DNA from: Candidatus Alcyoniella australis
GTDB taxonomy: Bacteria > Lernaellota > Lernaellaia > JAVCCG01 > Alcyoniellaceae
Assembly: GCA_030765605.1 (NCBI GenBank)
Contig: JAVCCG010000001.1
Span: 1 to 45,195, forward strand
Direction of reading: 5' to 3'
Length of the DNA stretch: 45,195 bases
Below the pieces are notes generated by a model. That model did no database searches and had not been told where the DNA came from. It saw nothing but the letters and a program-made list of their open reading frames with translations. Made by a program: the position numbers and the translations under genes. Position 1 is the stretch's first letter; each line of letters starts with the position of its first letter. Shown piece after piece: positions 24,834 to 31,997 of the stretch.

Positions 24834-26810
24834 TTAAAGTGCCTCGCGCTGGAGCATGATTTGGCGGGCGATCAGCAGTCCTGAGATGTTGTGCTGGTTG
24901 TAGTCGATCTGGATTTTGCTGTACGAGCTGTTGTGACGAAAGCCGCCTAGGGCCATTGACGGGTCGGGGTAGAGGAAGGCGGTCTCGGGCCGGATCATCG
25001 TTGAGATCTGGAAGGTGGTGCCGGCGCGGATCGTGCGGTAGATGCGGTCCATCATCTCGCGGTCGCCCTCGCGCTGGGCCAGCAGGTAGACCGCGGTAAA
25101 GCCTTCCATCCGGCTGCCCGCGGGCGTGACGTTGGGCGTGCTCACCGGCCCGATCCACAGGTCGAGCTTGCGGCTGGTGCTGTAGCCGCCCAGCCAGTCG
25201 GGGAACGGCGCGCGCGTCAGGTACTGATCCTTGATCATGTTCTGGGCCAGCAGGTAGGCGTAGTCGCGGTAGGCCGGATCGCCGGTGACCTCGTGCAGCT
25301 CTTCCAGGGCGAGCATCATCCAGGCGTCGGGCGGCACGTACATCTGCATCCAGAGGACTTTCCAGCGGTCGTGCACCAGGAAATCCGCGCCGCGCCGCGC
25401 GTACTCGAGCCACTGCGGATTGCCGTCGAGCTGGTAGAGCCGAACCAGGCCGAAAATCGCCTCTCCCGGGTAGTAGATCGAGCGCCGGTTCTTGGCGGGC
25501 CGATTCGGGTTCATCGAGGCGTAGTTGATGAAGTCGCCGTTGGGAAGCTGTAGCTGGCAGATCCCGCGCGCCAGGCCGTCCATCGCGTCCTTGTGCGACA
25601 TGTCGCCCGTGGCCCGCGCGTGGGCCACCAGGGCCAGGATCGCCAGACCCGCGCCGCCGAGCTTGGCCTGATTGCGGCCGTCCTCAAGCATCACCAGCGC
25701 GCCGGGAACTCCGGGCATCGGCACCGCGCGTTTGAGCATCCAGCCCAGGGCGCGCTCGCCCCCCTCGCGGAAGCGCTCGAGGCCCGTGGCGTCGTAGAGC
25801 TGCATCAGCGAGTAGGTGGTTCCGCAGTGCCGCAGCAGGTTGTAGCCCTTATCGTCGAATCCGTCGCCTATCAGGTAGCGCCCGAGCAGGGCCTGCGGGT
25901 CGTCGCGCGCGGTTTTGCGCCTAAGCGGGTAGTAGCGGTAGTAGAACTTGCCGTTGGGCTTGAGCAGCCGCAGCAGAAAGTCGCCGCCGATCAGGCAGGC
26001 GCGCTCGATCTGTGCAGGCGAGATCTCGTCGATCCGGCCGCCGACGCGGTAGATCGACTGTACGCCGCGCCCCGGGAAATGTTCGATGAACGAGTCGGTG
26101 CGAAAGCGGTAGAGTCCCTGGTCGAGCTGCAGCGGGATCTCGATCCCGCGCCCGGCCTTGAGTCGGGAGATGAAGTTGCGCGGGTGCAGCTCGAGGCGCA
26201 CCGAGTCGTCGGGCATGGCGCAGCTCAGCGCTTGACCGTCGGACCAGGCCACGCCGCTCACGCCGCGTTGCAACGAACGGTTGGTGAAGAAGTCGCTGAG
26301 CAGCCGCAGCCGGTCGATCTCGCGCACCAGCTCGACCTGCAGTCGATAGCAGTCGAGCAGCCGCGGATCCAGGCCGATGTCGATCAGCGCCGAGCGTGAC
26401 GCGGCCAGGGCCGAGGCGTAGCTCTCGCCCGACGCGGCCGCGCGCAGCCGGGTCGGCTCGGGCGGCGCAACGCTGAGCGCGCGCGCTTCGGGGTCAATGT
26501 GTCGCAGTGCGATTTCGCTGGCGCGCTGCACCGAGCGGCGCAGCTCCTGCATTTCCCACGCGGGCCAGAGCGTGACGACCACTGCCGCCCGGCCGTTATC
26601 AGGAGGCAGATCGGGCAGCCCGTTTGCCAATCCTTGATCGTCGATTTCGCCCGCGAGGCAGGCGCGGGTCAGCTCGAGAATCTGTGCTTTTTGTCCGTCG
26701 TTCAGATCGTCGAACGCCTGGAAGGGCGCAGGGCTGTTGTAGTTAAGCAGCAGGCCGGCAATCAAAACGATTACGGCCGCACCAAGCAGATATCGCCAAG
26801 CTCTACCCAT
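24834..26810 (-). CDS. membrane-anchored six-hairpin glycosidase-like protein
   Basis: 658 residues. One N-terminal transmembrane/signal-anchor helix (about 5-22) is followed by a poorly characterised region (25-270) with a segment RGVSGVAWSDGQALSCAMPD that faintly recalls AMMECR1 proteins. A long C-terminal helical region (about 280-640) has repeated pairs such as GGAGLAILALVAHARATG, GEAIFGLVRLYQLDGN, WMMLALEELHEVTGD and EGFTAVYLLAQREGD, the alpha/alpha-barrel style of six-hairpin glycosidases, lyases and epimerases. No catalytic residues can be assigned. It is transcribed divergently from a propeller lipoprotein through a shared promoter region. No ribosome-binding site is obvious. Confidence 0.6.
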   Translation of the reverse strand: MGRAWRYLLGAAVIVLIAGLLLNYNSPAPFQAFDDLNDGQKAQILELTRACLAGEIDDQGLANGLPDLPPDNGRAAVVVTLWPAWEMQELRRSVQRASEIALRHIDPEARALSVAPPEPTRLRAAASGESYASALAASRSALIDIGLDPRLLDCYRLQVELVREIDRLRLLSDFFTNRSLQRGVSGVAWSDGQALSCAMPDDSVRLELHPRNFISRLKAGRGIEIPLQLDQGLYRFRTDSFIEHFPGRGVQSIYRVGGRIDEISPAQIERACLIGGDFLLRLLKPNGKFYYRYYPLRRKTARDDPQALLGRYLIGDGFDDKGYNLLRHCGTTYSLMQLYDATGLERFREGGERALGWMLKRAVPMPGVPGALVMLEDGRNQAKLGGAGLAILALVAHARATGDMSHKDAMDGLARGICQLQLPNGDFINYASMNPNRPAKNRRSIYYPGEAIFGLVRLYQLDGNPQWLEYARRGADFLVHDRWKVLWMQMYVPPDAWMMLALEELHEVTGDPAYRDYAYLLAQNMIKDQYLTRAPFPDWLGGYSTSRKLDLWIGPVSTPNVTPAGSRMEGFTAVYLLAQREGDREMMDRIYRTIRAGTTFQISTMIRPETAFLYPDPSMALGGFRHNSSYSKIQIDYNQHNISGLLIARQIMLQREAL

Positions 26811-26843
26811 AGTCTGCGGAGGTTAGCACGCCCTTTTTACGCC

Positions 26844-26880
26844 AGTCAATTGTTGACACTTGATCGGTGGTGCATACTAT
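26844..26880. promoter_or_regulatory. divergent promoter region with shared palindrome
   Basis: Plus strand: TTGACA (26853-26858), 16-base spacer, TACTAT (26875-26880), serving the gene at 26918. Minus strand: TTGACT (26849-26844) with a weak -10, serving the gene ending at 24834. The two -35 boxes form the palindrome GTCAA-TTG-TTGAC (26845-26857). Confidence 0.5.
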
Positions 26881-26917
26881 GAAAGCAAATACTTAGGCTT
26901 CTTGGGAGACTCATCCG

Positions 26918-28066
26918 ATGAGACGCTACGGGCTCGTAGTCTGCTTTGTGTTGCTTTGCGTTGTGGGACTGTGCGCAGTTCCGTTCCTGGGCTGTCTGGA
27001 TACTTCGACCCCAGTCGATCAATCCGACGACGACGTTATTGACGACGACGATAATGGCGACGACGACGACGGGCAGATGGTCTGGATCGCAGGCAAAGAC
27101 TGGGTCGGGGGCCGGGGAGTGCTGCTGCAACGCGAGCAGGACGGCTGGAAAAGGCTCGACCCCCTCGATCCGGACGGCAACTGGGACCTGAAGCAAGTCG
27201 CCGTGGGCGGTGCGAACTACGCCGTGGCGGTGGGCAACCTGCTATCCGAGTATCAGGGGCTGATCGCCTATTTCAACGGCGAGAAATGGAGCTCGATCTC
27301 CCCCTCGAGCGCTCCTGAAAAATGGTCGCTCAACGCCGTGGACATCGCCGATGACCACGTGGTGGCCGCGGGATCGGACCAAGAGAATCTCGCCTCTCCG
27401 GTGGGGTTGCTACTGCACTACGACGGCAACAGCTGGCACAACCGCGACCTGCCGCAGGTCGGATCGGAGTGGGAGCTGCTCGACCTGGACATGCTCTCGA
27501 ACGAGAACGGCTTTGCCGTGGGCCACTCGGGTCGCAACGGCAGCCGACAGGGCGTGATCCTGCGTTGGAAGGACGCGGAGTGGATCGACTACACTCTTCC
27601 CGACGTGTCCGACGACTGGGAACTGCACGCGGTATCGTTCGCCGGAACCGGCGCGGTATGGAGCGTGGGCGTGGACAACTCGGGGACCGTGTCGCGGCCC
27701 GTAACGCTGTATAAGTCCGAGGGCCCGTGGCAGCAGGTCGACGTTGAGGACACGCGGATGGAGCTCAACGGCGTGAACTTCATCAGCAGCTCGTTGGGAT
27801 TTATTTGCGGCGAGAGCCTGGGCAAGGGGATCGTCTACCGCTTCAACGTCGGCGACTGGGAGAAACAGGATCTGCCGGACGTCGACGGTCAATGGTTGCT
27901 CAACGATATCGCCATGGTCAGCCAGACCGAGGCCTACGCCGTTGGCAAGTCCGTGCAGGACGACCAGGGGATCGCCCTGTACTGGAACGGCGCACAGTGG
28001 TCTCAGATCGACCTGCCGCAGATTAGTTCGAACTGGGAGCCGTTGGGCATCGGCGTCACCCACTAG
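26918..28066 (+). CDS. D-rich lipoprotein with beta-propeller repeats
   Basis: 382 residues from ATG 26918 with GGGAG at 26904-26908. The signal ends in FLGC. An Asp-rich stalk follows (DQSDDDVIDDDDNGDDDDG). The rest is about seven to eight repeats of roughly 45 residues, with a Trp-rich strand (such as GWKRLDP), WxLxxVxx and an Ala-Val-Gly strand (YAVAVG, GFAVGHSG, AYAVGKS). This resembles BNR/photosystem-stability-factor-like propellers. It is probably surface-displayed; no catalytic motif. It resembles the converging gene at 28367-29587 in architecture and repeat pattern, so the two are likely paralogues. Confidence 0.75.
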   Translation: MRRYGLVVCFVLLCVVGLCAVPFLGCLDTSTPVDQSDDDVIDDDDNGDDDDGQMVWIAGKDWVGGRGVLLQREQDGWKRLDPLDPDGNWDLKQVAVGGANYAVAVGNLLSEYQGLIAYFNGEKWSSISPSSAPEKWSLNAVDIADDHVVAAGSDQENLASPVGLLLHYDGNSWHNRDLPQVGSEWELLDLDMLSNENGFAVGHSGRNGSRQGVILRWKDAEWIDYTLPDVSDDWELHAVSFAGTGAVWSVGVDNSGTVSRPVTLYKSEGPWQQVDVEDTRMELNGVNFISSSLGFICGESLGKGIVYRFNVGDWEKQDLPDVDGQWLLNDIAMVSQTEAYAVGKSVQDDQGIALYWNGAQWSQIDLPQISSNWEPLGIGVTH

Positions 28067-28138
28067 TTCTAATCATCAAGCTTCCACTGCTGCGGCAGCT
28101 TCCAGCCGCAGTTAATCCAGCTCTTACCGGTTGGTTCT

Positions 28139-28210
28139 CTTTACGTCGCGGCGAGCGTCGTTGACCCACGAGACTAATACGATCACGAGTTTTGCGGCAG
28201 CTCCAAGCTG
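28139..28210 (+). repeat. 72-bp direct repeat, copy A
   Basis: Matches 28245-28316 at 69 of 72 positions. It ends with the core CACGAGTTTTGCGGCA (28184-28199) and half of a GCAGCT/AGCTG hairpin. Confidence 0.95.
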
Positions 28211-28244
28211 TATCAAGGGTGCGCAGGTTGTTGCCGCTGAGCCG

Positions 28245-28316
28245 CTTTACGTCGCGGCGAGCGTCGTTGACCCACGAGACTGGTACGATCGCGAGTTTTG
28301 CGGCAGCTCCAAGCTG
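28245..28316 (+). repeat. 72-bp direct repeat, copy B
   Basis: Second copy, 106 bases after the first. The core CGCGAGTTTTGCGGCA lies at 28290-28305, and the perfect hairpin GCAGCT-CCA-AGCTGC at 28303-28317. Confidence 0.95.
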
Positions 28317-28344
28317 CAAAAGGGCGGCCGCAATGGCCGCCCTT
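28317..28344 (-). terminator. rho-independent terminator of the minus-strand lipoprotein gene
   Basis: Arms AAGGGCGGCC (28320-28329) and GGCCGCCCTT (28335-28344) form a 10-bp stem. On the minus strand it is followed by T residues (TTTTG). It lies 23 bases beyond the stop of the gene at 28367-29587. Confidence 0.7.
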
Positions 28345-28366
28345 AGTGTTGAATTCGCGGTTGGTA

Positions 28367-29587
28367 CTAGTGAACGGTCAGGTCGTTGAGCTGGACGCTG
28401 ATCGTGTCCTCGAATGTCGGCAGGGTCTCGTCGGACCAGGAGTCGCCAGTATATTTGGTGAGGATTCCTCGGCCCTGTTCCAGCTCGGTGTCGAAGTAAA
28501 CGCCGCAGACCCAGGGCACATTAGCGGTGTCAAGGGTGCCGCCGATAAGAGCCCAGGTGTCGTACGCCAAGTCGGGCGGGATCTCCTCGAAGCTTTCGCC
28601 GCTGACAAAGCCGACCTGTCCGCCGCTGGCGGCGCCGCTGTTGTCATTGCCCACGATCAGCACCGCGTCTCCGGTGTGGGTCACCGAGCCGATGTTAACG
28701 TCGCTGATTGAGAAGAGCGGCGGAGTCAGTTCCCAGGTGTCGAATTCGGGTTTGTAGATCATGGTCACCGACTCGGATCCGGCCGTGTTGTAACCCGCGA
28801 CGAACGAGTCGATCGCCTTATCCGGGCTGATGCCCAGGGCGTAGAATTCCCAATCGGCGGAGATCTCGGGCATTAGGTAGGGCTCGCCAAAGCCTTCGTT
28901 CGTCCACTTGAGCACCAGGCCGGTCTTGCCGCCGGTTGTGGGGAACTCGGCCCCGGCGAACCAGGCTTCGCTCTGGGAGATACAGGTTACAGTATTGAGA
29001 TACCAGTCGGTTAGATAGGTCGGCGCCACGTCGCTCCAGGTGCCGTTGCTGTAGCGATAGATCAGGGCCTGGGTTCCGTCGCGGCCGGCTACGAAGCCGA
29101 AATCCGCGGAACAGAAGTCGACGTCGTGAAGCTCGAAGGACTCGGGAAGGGTAATGCCGCTGAAGTCGATATCAGCCCAGCCCTTGCCCGTATACTGCAG
29201 GGCGATGCCCACATCTTCGTCGTTGCCAACGGCGTAGCCCGCGGTTGCGGATACGAAATCCACGGCGTCGAGGGTCCAGGATACGCCTTCGGCGCGTTCG
29301 GGCACGGCCACCTCGCTCCAGCTGCCCTTGGCGTCGCGCTGTAGGGTCAGGCCGGTTAGCTCGTTGCCCTCGGGTGCAAGGGTTCCCTTGAAGCCTACAG
29401 CCCAGGCGTAATCGACCACAACATCATCGTCATCATCGTCGTCGTCATCATCGTCGTCATCATCATCGTCGTCATCGTCGCCGGAATGATCGTCGTCGTC
29501 GTCATCGGACGAGCAAGTCACCGTAAACAGCATGGCGATTGCCAGTAGGATAACCAGCCATAGGCTGAACCATTTATAATTCGACAT
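28367..29587 (-). CDS. poly-Asp lipoprotein with beta-propeller repeats
   Basis: 406 residues from ATG 29587 (GAGGAGA just upstream on the minus strand; a longer in-frame start at 29656 lacks a signal). The signal peptide ends in lipobox VTC followed by SS. Next is an extreme Asp stalk of about 27 residues interrupted once by HSG, encoded by a GAC/GAT trinucleotide tract (about 29418-29512). The remainder shows propeller-like repeats with WxLxAVDFVSATAGYAVG and similar strands, like the lipoprotein at 26918. A lipidated, highly acidic tether presenting a propeller at the cell surface is the simplest reading. No enzymatic motif is seen. Confidence 0.75.
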   Translation of the reverse strand: MSNYKWFSLWLVILLAIAMLFTVTCSSDDDDDDHSGDDDDDDDDDDDDDDDDDDDVVVDYAWAVGFKGTLAPEGNELTGLTLQRDAKGSWSEVAVPERAEGVSWTLDAVDFVSATAGYAVGNDEDVGIALQYTGKGWADIDFSGITLPESFELHDVDFCSADFGFVAGRDGTQALIYRYSNGTWSDVAPTYLTDWYLNTVTCISQSEAWFAGAEFPTTGGKTGLVLKWTNEGFGEPYLMPEISADWEFYALGISPDKAIDSFVAGYNTAGSESVTMIYKPEFDTWELTPPLFSISDVNIGSVTHTGDAVLIVGNDNSGAASGGQVGFVSGESFEEIPPDLAYDTWALIGGTLDTANVPWVCGVYFDTELEQGRGILTKYTGDSWSDETLPTFEDTISVQLNDLTVH

Positions 29588-29622
29588 AGTGTTTCTCCTC
29601 AAGGGCCCCTTATGTTTTGAAA

Positions 29623-29652
29623 ATAGTACTACAGGAGCTTGGCGCACATCAA
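29623..29652 (-). promoter_or_regulatory. possible promoter of the poly-Asp lipoprotein gene
   Basis: On the minus strand TTGATG (29652-29647), 18-base spacer, TACTAT (29628-29623). It is about 36 bases before the start codon. Confidence 0.4.
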
Positions 29653-29728
29653 TCAATTATCTCACGCGGCCGTGGCCGCGCAGGGGTCGTTGATTGACGA
29701 TAATCAAAATCAGCGAGGTTTTGGGCAT

Positions 29729-30202
29729 CTACTTCGCGGACCCCACCGCTGCTGGATCTTGGGTCCTAGCGGCGAGCCGTTTACGGCGCCGCACAACCAG
29801 CCAAGCGCTGAACAGACCCAGCAGGGTGCCGAGCAGCACACCGAGCACCAGTCCGCCGACCAGCCAATCCAGGAACAGCACCTTGGCTTGCACCAGGCTG
29901 AAATCGGAGAAGCTGACGTGGTACCAAGCGCCGTAGAGAATCCGGTTGCCTACGTGTACGCAGGCGTAGATCACGGGCAGGGCGATGATCGGGTTGCTGA
30001 CCTGAGTGCCCAGCAGCGAGGCGAGTTTGTTCAATCGCAAAGCGTAGGCCAGGCCAAGGGTCATCAGCGTGTGCAGGCTGTAAAAGGGCGTCAGCCCGAT
30101 GATCACGCCCGCGGCCACGGCCAGTCCGATGCGCCATGGGCTGACGTGTTCCGAGACAAGCCGGGCCAATCCCGCACGAATCGATCGGATAGGATTGCGC
30201 AT
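29729..30202 (-). CDS. DUF2062 membrane protein
   Basis: 157 residues from ATG 30202 (an in-frame start at 30262 would add a polar 20-residue tail). Family-typical features are GVIIGLTPFYSLHTLM near residue 33, RLNKLASLLGTQVSNPI in the middle, and three to four transmembrane segments ending in a basic C-terminus. DUF2062 proteins are inner-membrane proteins of unknown biochemistry, sometimes fused to or near glycosyltransferases. It stands alone here. Confidence 0.85.
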   Translation of the reverse strand: MRNPIRSIRAGLARLVSEHVSPWRIGLAVAAGVIIGLTPFYSLHTLMTLGLAYALRLNKLASLLGTQVSNPIIALPVIYACVHVGNRILYGAWYHVSFSDFSLVQAKVLFLDWLVGGLVLGVLLGTLLGLFSAWLVVRRRKRLAARTQDPAAVGSAK

Positions 30203-30264
30203 GGACTTTTTTAACCCGGACTGTTCATCAGGCTTATGCTGCGGCTCACATTCTACTCTCAATA

Positions 30265-30321
30265 GCGGCGTCTTAAAGCCGCGAGCCGGGCAGGGCGGTT
30301 CGCTCCGCTCTCAAGCCCGGC
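30265..30321. repeat. two GC-rich hairpins between DUF2062 and OmpA-like genes
   Basis: A GCGGC/GCCGC stem around a TCTTAAA-containing loop is followed by a long hairpin with outer arms GCCGGGC (30285-30291) and GCCCGGC (30315-30321) and an inner GCGG/CCGC stem. They are in the style of the hairpins at 36257-36293. No T-tract. Confidence 0.6.
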
Positions 30322-30343
30322 CCGTCGGCAACAGGGAGCAAGG

Positions 30344-31996
30344 CTATTTAATGACCAGGAACTCCACTCGGGCGATCGGCTCGGCGCTTCCCATGCCCTT
30401 GGTCTTCAGCCGTCCGGCCGTGATTCCGCGGCGCACCAGGTAGTTGCGCAGGGTCTGAGCGCGACGCTCGCTGAGCTGCTGCAGCTCGTCGGCCTCGCCG
30501 ACATCGTCGGTGTGCACCCTGATTTCAACGGTCAGCTCGGGATGGGCCATCAGGATGTTGGAGATGTCGTTGAGCATCGTCAGGCTCTCGGCCGATACGC
30601 GCTTGTCGCTACCCTGGGCAAAAACGATCGGCGTGGGCAGCCGGATCTCCTCGGCGAAGAGCACCACGCCGCTGGGGCGGCGGTCGATCTCGACCTCGGG
30701 GCAGCCGTCGTCGTCGCGGTAGTTGTTGAAGGTCTCGGCCTGCAGCGGGCATTGGTCCGTTGCGTCGGCGATGCGGTCGCCGTCGGTGTCGGCCTTGAGC
30801 GGATCGCTCTTGAGCTCGTTGACCTCGCGGCCGTCCTCGATGCCGTCGCCGTCGGTATCGACGTTGCGCGGATCGGTGTTGGCGATTTTGACCTCTTGGC
30901 CGTCGGACAGGCCGTCGTCGTCGCTGTCGGCATCGCGCGGATCGGTGAGCGTAACTTTGAGCTCCTCGCCGTCAAGCAGTCCGTCGCCGTCGCTGTCGGG
31001 ATTGTTCGGATTGGTGTTGGCCTGCTTCTCCTCGAGGTTGGTCAGGTTGTCGCGATCCGGGTCGGCCGTGGGCGCTGCCGACGCGGATGCCGAAGCCGCG
31101 CGACTGGGCCGCTCGAGCGGCGGGTAGGTGAAGCTCAGTCCGGCGAACCCGCGGTAGGACGGGCTGCCGATGCCCGGGGTAATACCCGCACCGCCGCCGA
31201 GCACCAGCGCGATTCCCGCGCCGGGATAGATCTTAATACCGGCCTGGGCCTCGATCGGCATCTCGGCGTCGATTCCCTCTACGCCGTAATCCGAGGTCTT
31301 GCCGAAGGTCTCGCCGAACAGGTCGATCCGACGGTGAGCCGCGATGTCCAGACCGATGCCCCACAGCAGTTCGCCCGCGGGCTCGATTTCGTCGGTGGCT
31401 CCCTTATAGCGGTATCCGCCGTTGATCACGATGTTGACCATGTCGAAACGCTTGTCCAGCACCAGCTTGGCGCCGAAGTCGTTGGCGCCCGCGCCGATGT
31501 ACAGTGCGTCGTCGCCGGTGGCGAACGAGCCGAAGGGCACCAGTGCGATGCCGAAAATCCCGTCCGGGCTGTTCTCGAGAATGCCGATCTTCAGCGCGGC
31601 CTGTAGATCGCCAAATCCGTTGCCGTCGGCATCCTTGGTGGGAAAGCCCTTGAGCCCGACCGCGCCCTGACCGCTGCTGGCGACCATGTTGTAGCTGCCG
31701 CCGAGCATTACGTCCAGGCGCTTGATCACGCCCACCGAGGCGTAGACGTGGTTGGCGAACAGGCTTTCGACCGCCACCAGATCGCCGCGATCGCCGATCG
31801 AGAACACCAGCGGCTCGCCCGCGTAGTTGGCCAGGTAACCCAGGCTGAACTGTCCCATCTCCAACGTGTCGGAGTTGTACAGTGACATCAGGCCGGTGGT
31901 GGTCAGCGCCGGGTTCATGTTCTGGATGTCGATTGCCGCCGCGGGCGCGGCCAGCAGGCCGACGATCAGTAGCGCGATTGACAGGCGTTTTGGCAT
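30344..31996 (-). CDS. OmpA-family protein with thrombospondin type-3 repeats
   Basis: 550 residues from ATG 31996 with GGAGGG upstream. The layout is a signal peptide (1-22); an N-terminal outer-membrane beta-barrel-like domain rich in Gly/aromatic strands (about 23-292); an Ala/Ser linker; then four to five calcium-binding type-3 repeats (312-415) of the form DSDGDGLLDGEE, DSDDDGLSDGQE and DTDGDGIEDGRE. The C-terminal OmpA-like peptidoglycan-binding domain (about 445-550) contains VEIRVHTDD and LSERRAQTLRNYL. The final loop with the usual NRRVEF context is shortened to GMGSAEPIARVEFLVIK. It probably links outer membrane and cell wall. It starts one base after the metallophosphoesterase stop. 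Confidence 0.88.
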   Translation of the reverse strand: MPKRLSIALLIVGLLAAPAAAIDIQNMNPALTTTGLMSLYNSDTLEMGQFSLGYLANYAGEPLVFSIGDRGDLVAVESLFANHVYASVGVIKRLDVMLGGSYNMVASSGQGAVGLKGFPTKDADGNGFGDLQAALKIGILENSPDGIFGIALVPFGSFATGDDALYIGAGANDFGAKLVLDKRFDMVNIVINGGYRYKGATDEIEPAGELLWGIGLDIAAHRRIDLFGETFGKTSDYGVEGIDAEMPIEAQAGIKIYPGAGIALVLGGGAGITPGIGSPSYRGFAGLSFTYPPLERPSRAASASASAAPTADPDRDNLTNLEEKQANTNPNNPDSDGDGLLDGEELKVTLTDPRDADSDDDGLSDGQEVKIANTDPRNVDTDGDGIEDGREVNELKSDPLKADTDGDRIADATDQCPLQAETFNNYRDDDGCPEVEIDRRPSGVVLFAEEIRLPTPIVFAQGSDKRVSAESLTMLNDISNILMAHPELTVEIRVHTDDVGEADELQQLSERRAQTLRNYLVRRGITAGRLKTKGMGSAEPIARVEFLVIK

Positions 31997-31997
31997 C

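Larger units (their letters stand above)
28067..28366. other. intergenic region between convergent lipoprotein genes
   Basis: Holds a hairpin at 28090-28111 (arms CTGCGGC/GCCGCAG), two 72-bp direct repeats and the terminator of the minus-strand gene. No open frame is supported. Confidence 0.7.

Noticed and set aside
24834-26810. AMMECR1 domain in the N-terminal half of the glycosidase-like protein
   Set aside because: Only one short segment recalls the family; the core motifs are not clear enough to assign it.
28139-28316. CRISPR-like arrangement of two 72-bp repeats
   Set aside because: Only two copies, the repeat is too long and GC-rich, there is a single spacer, and no cas gene is present.
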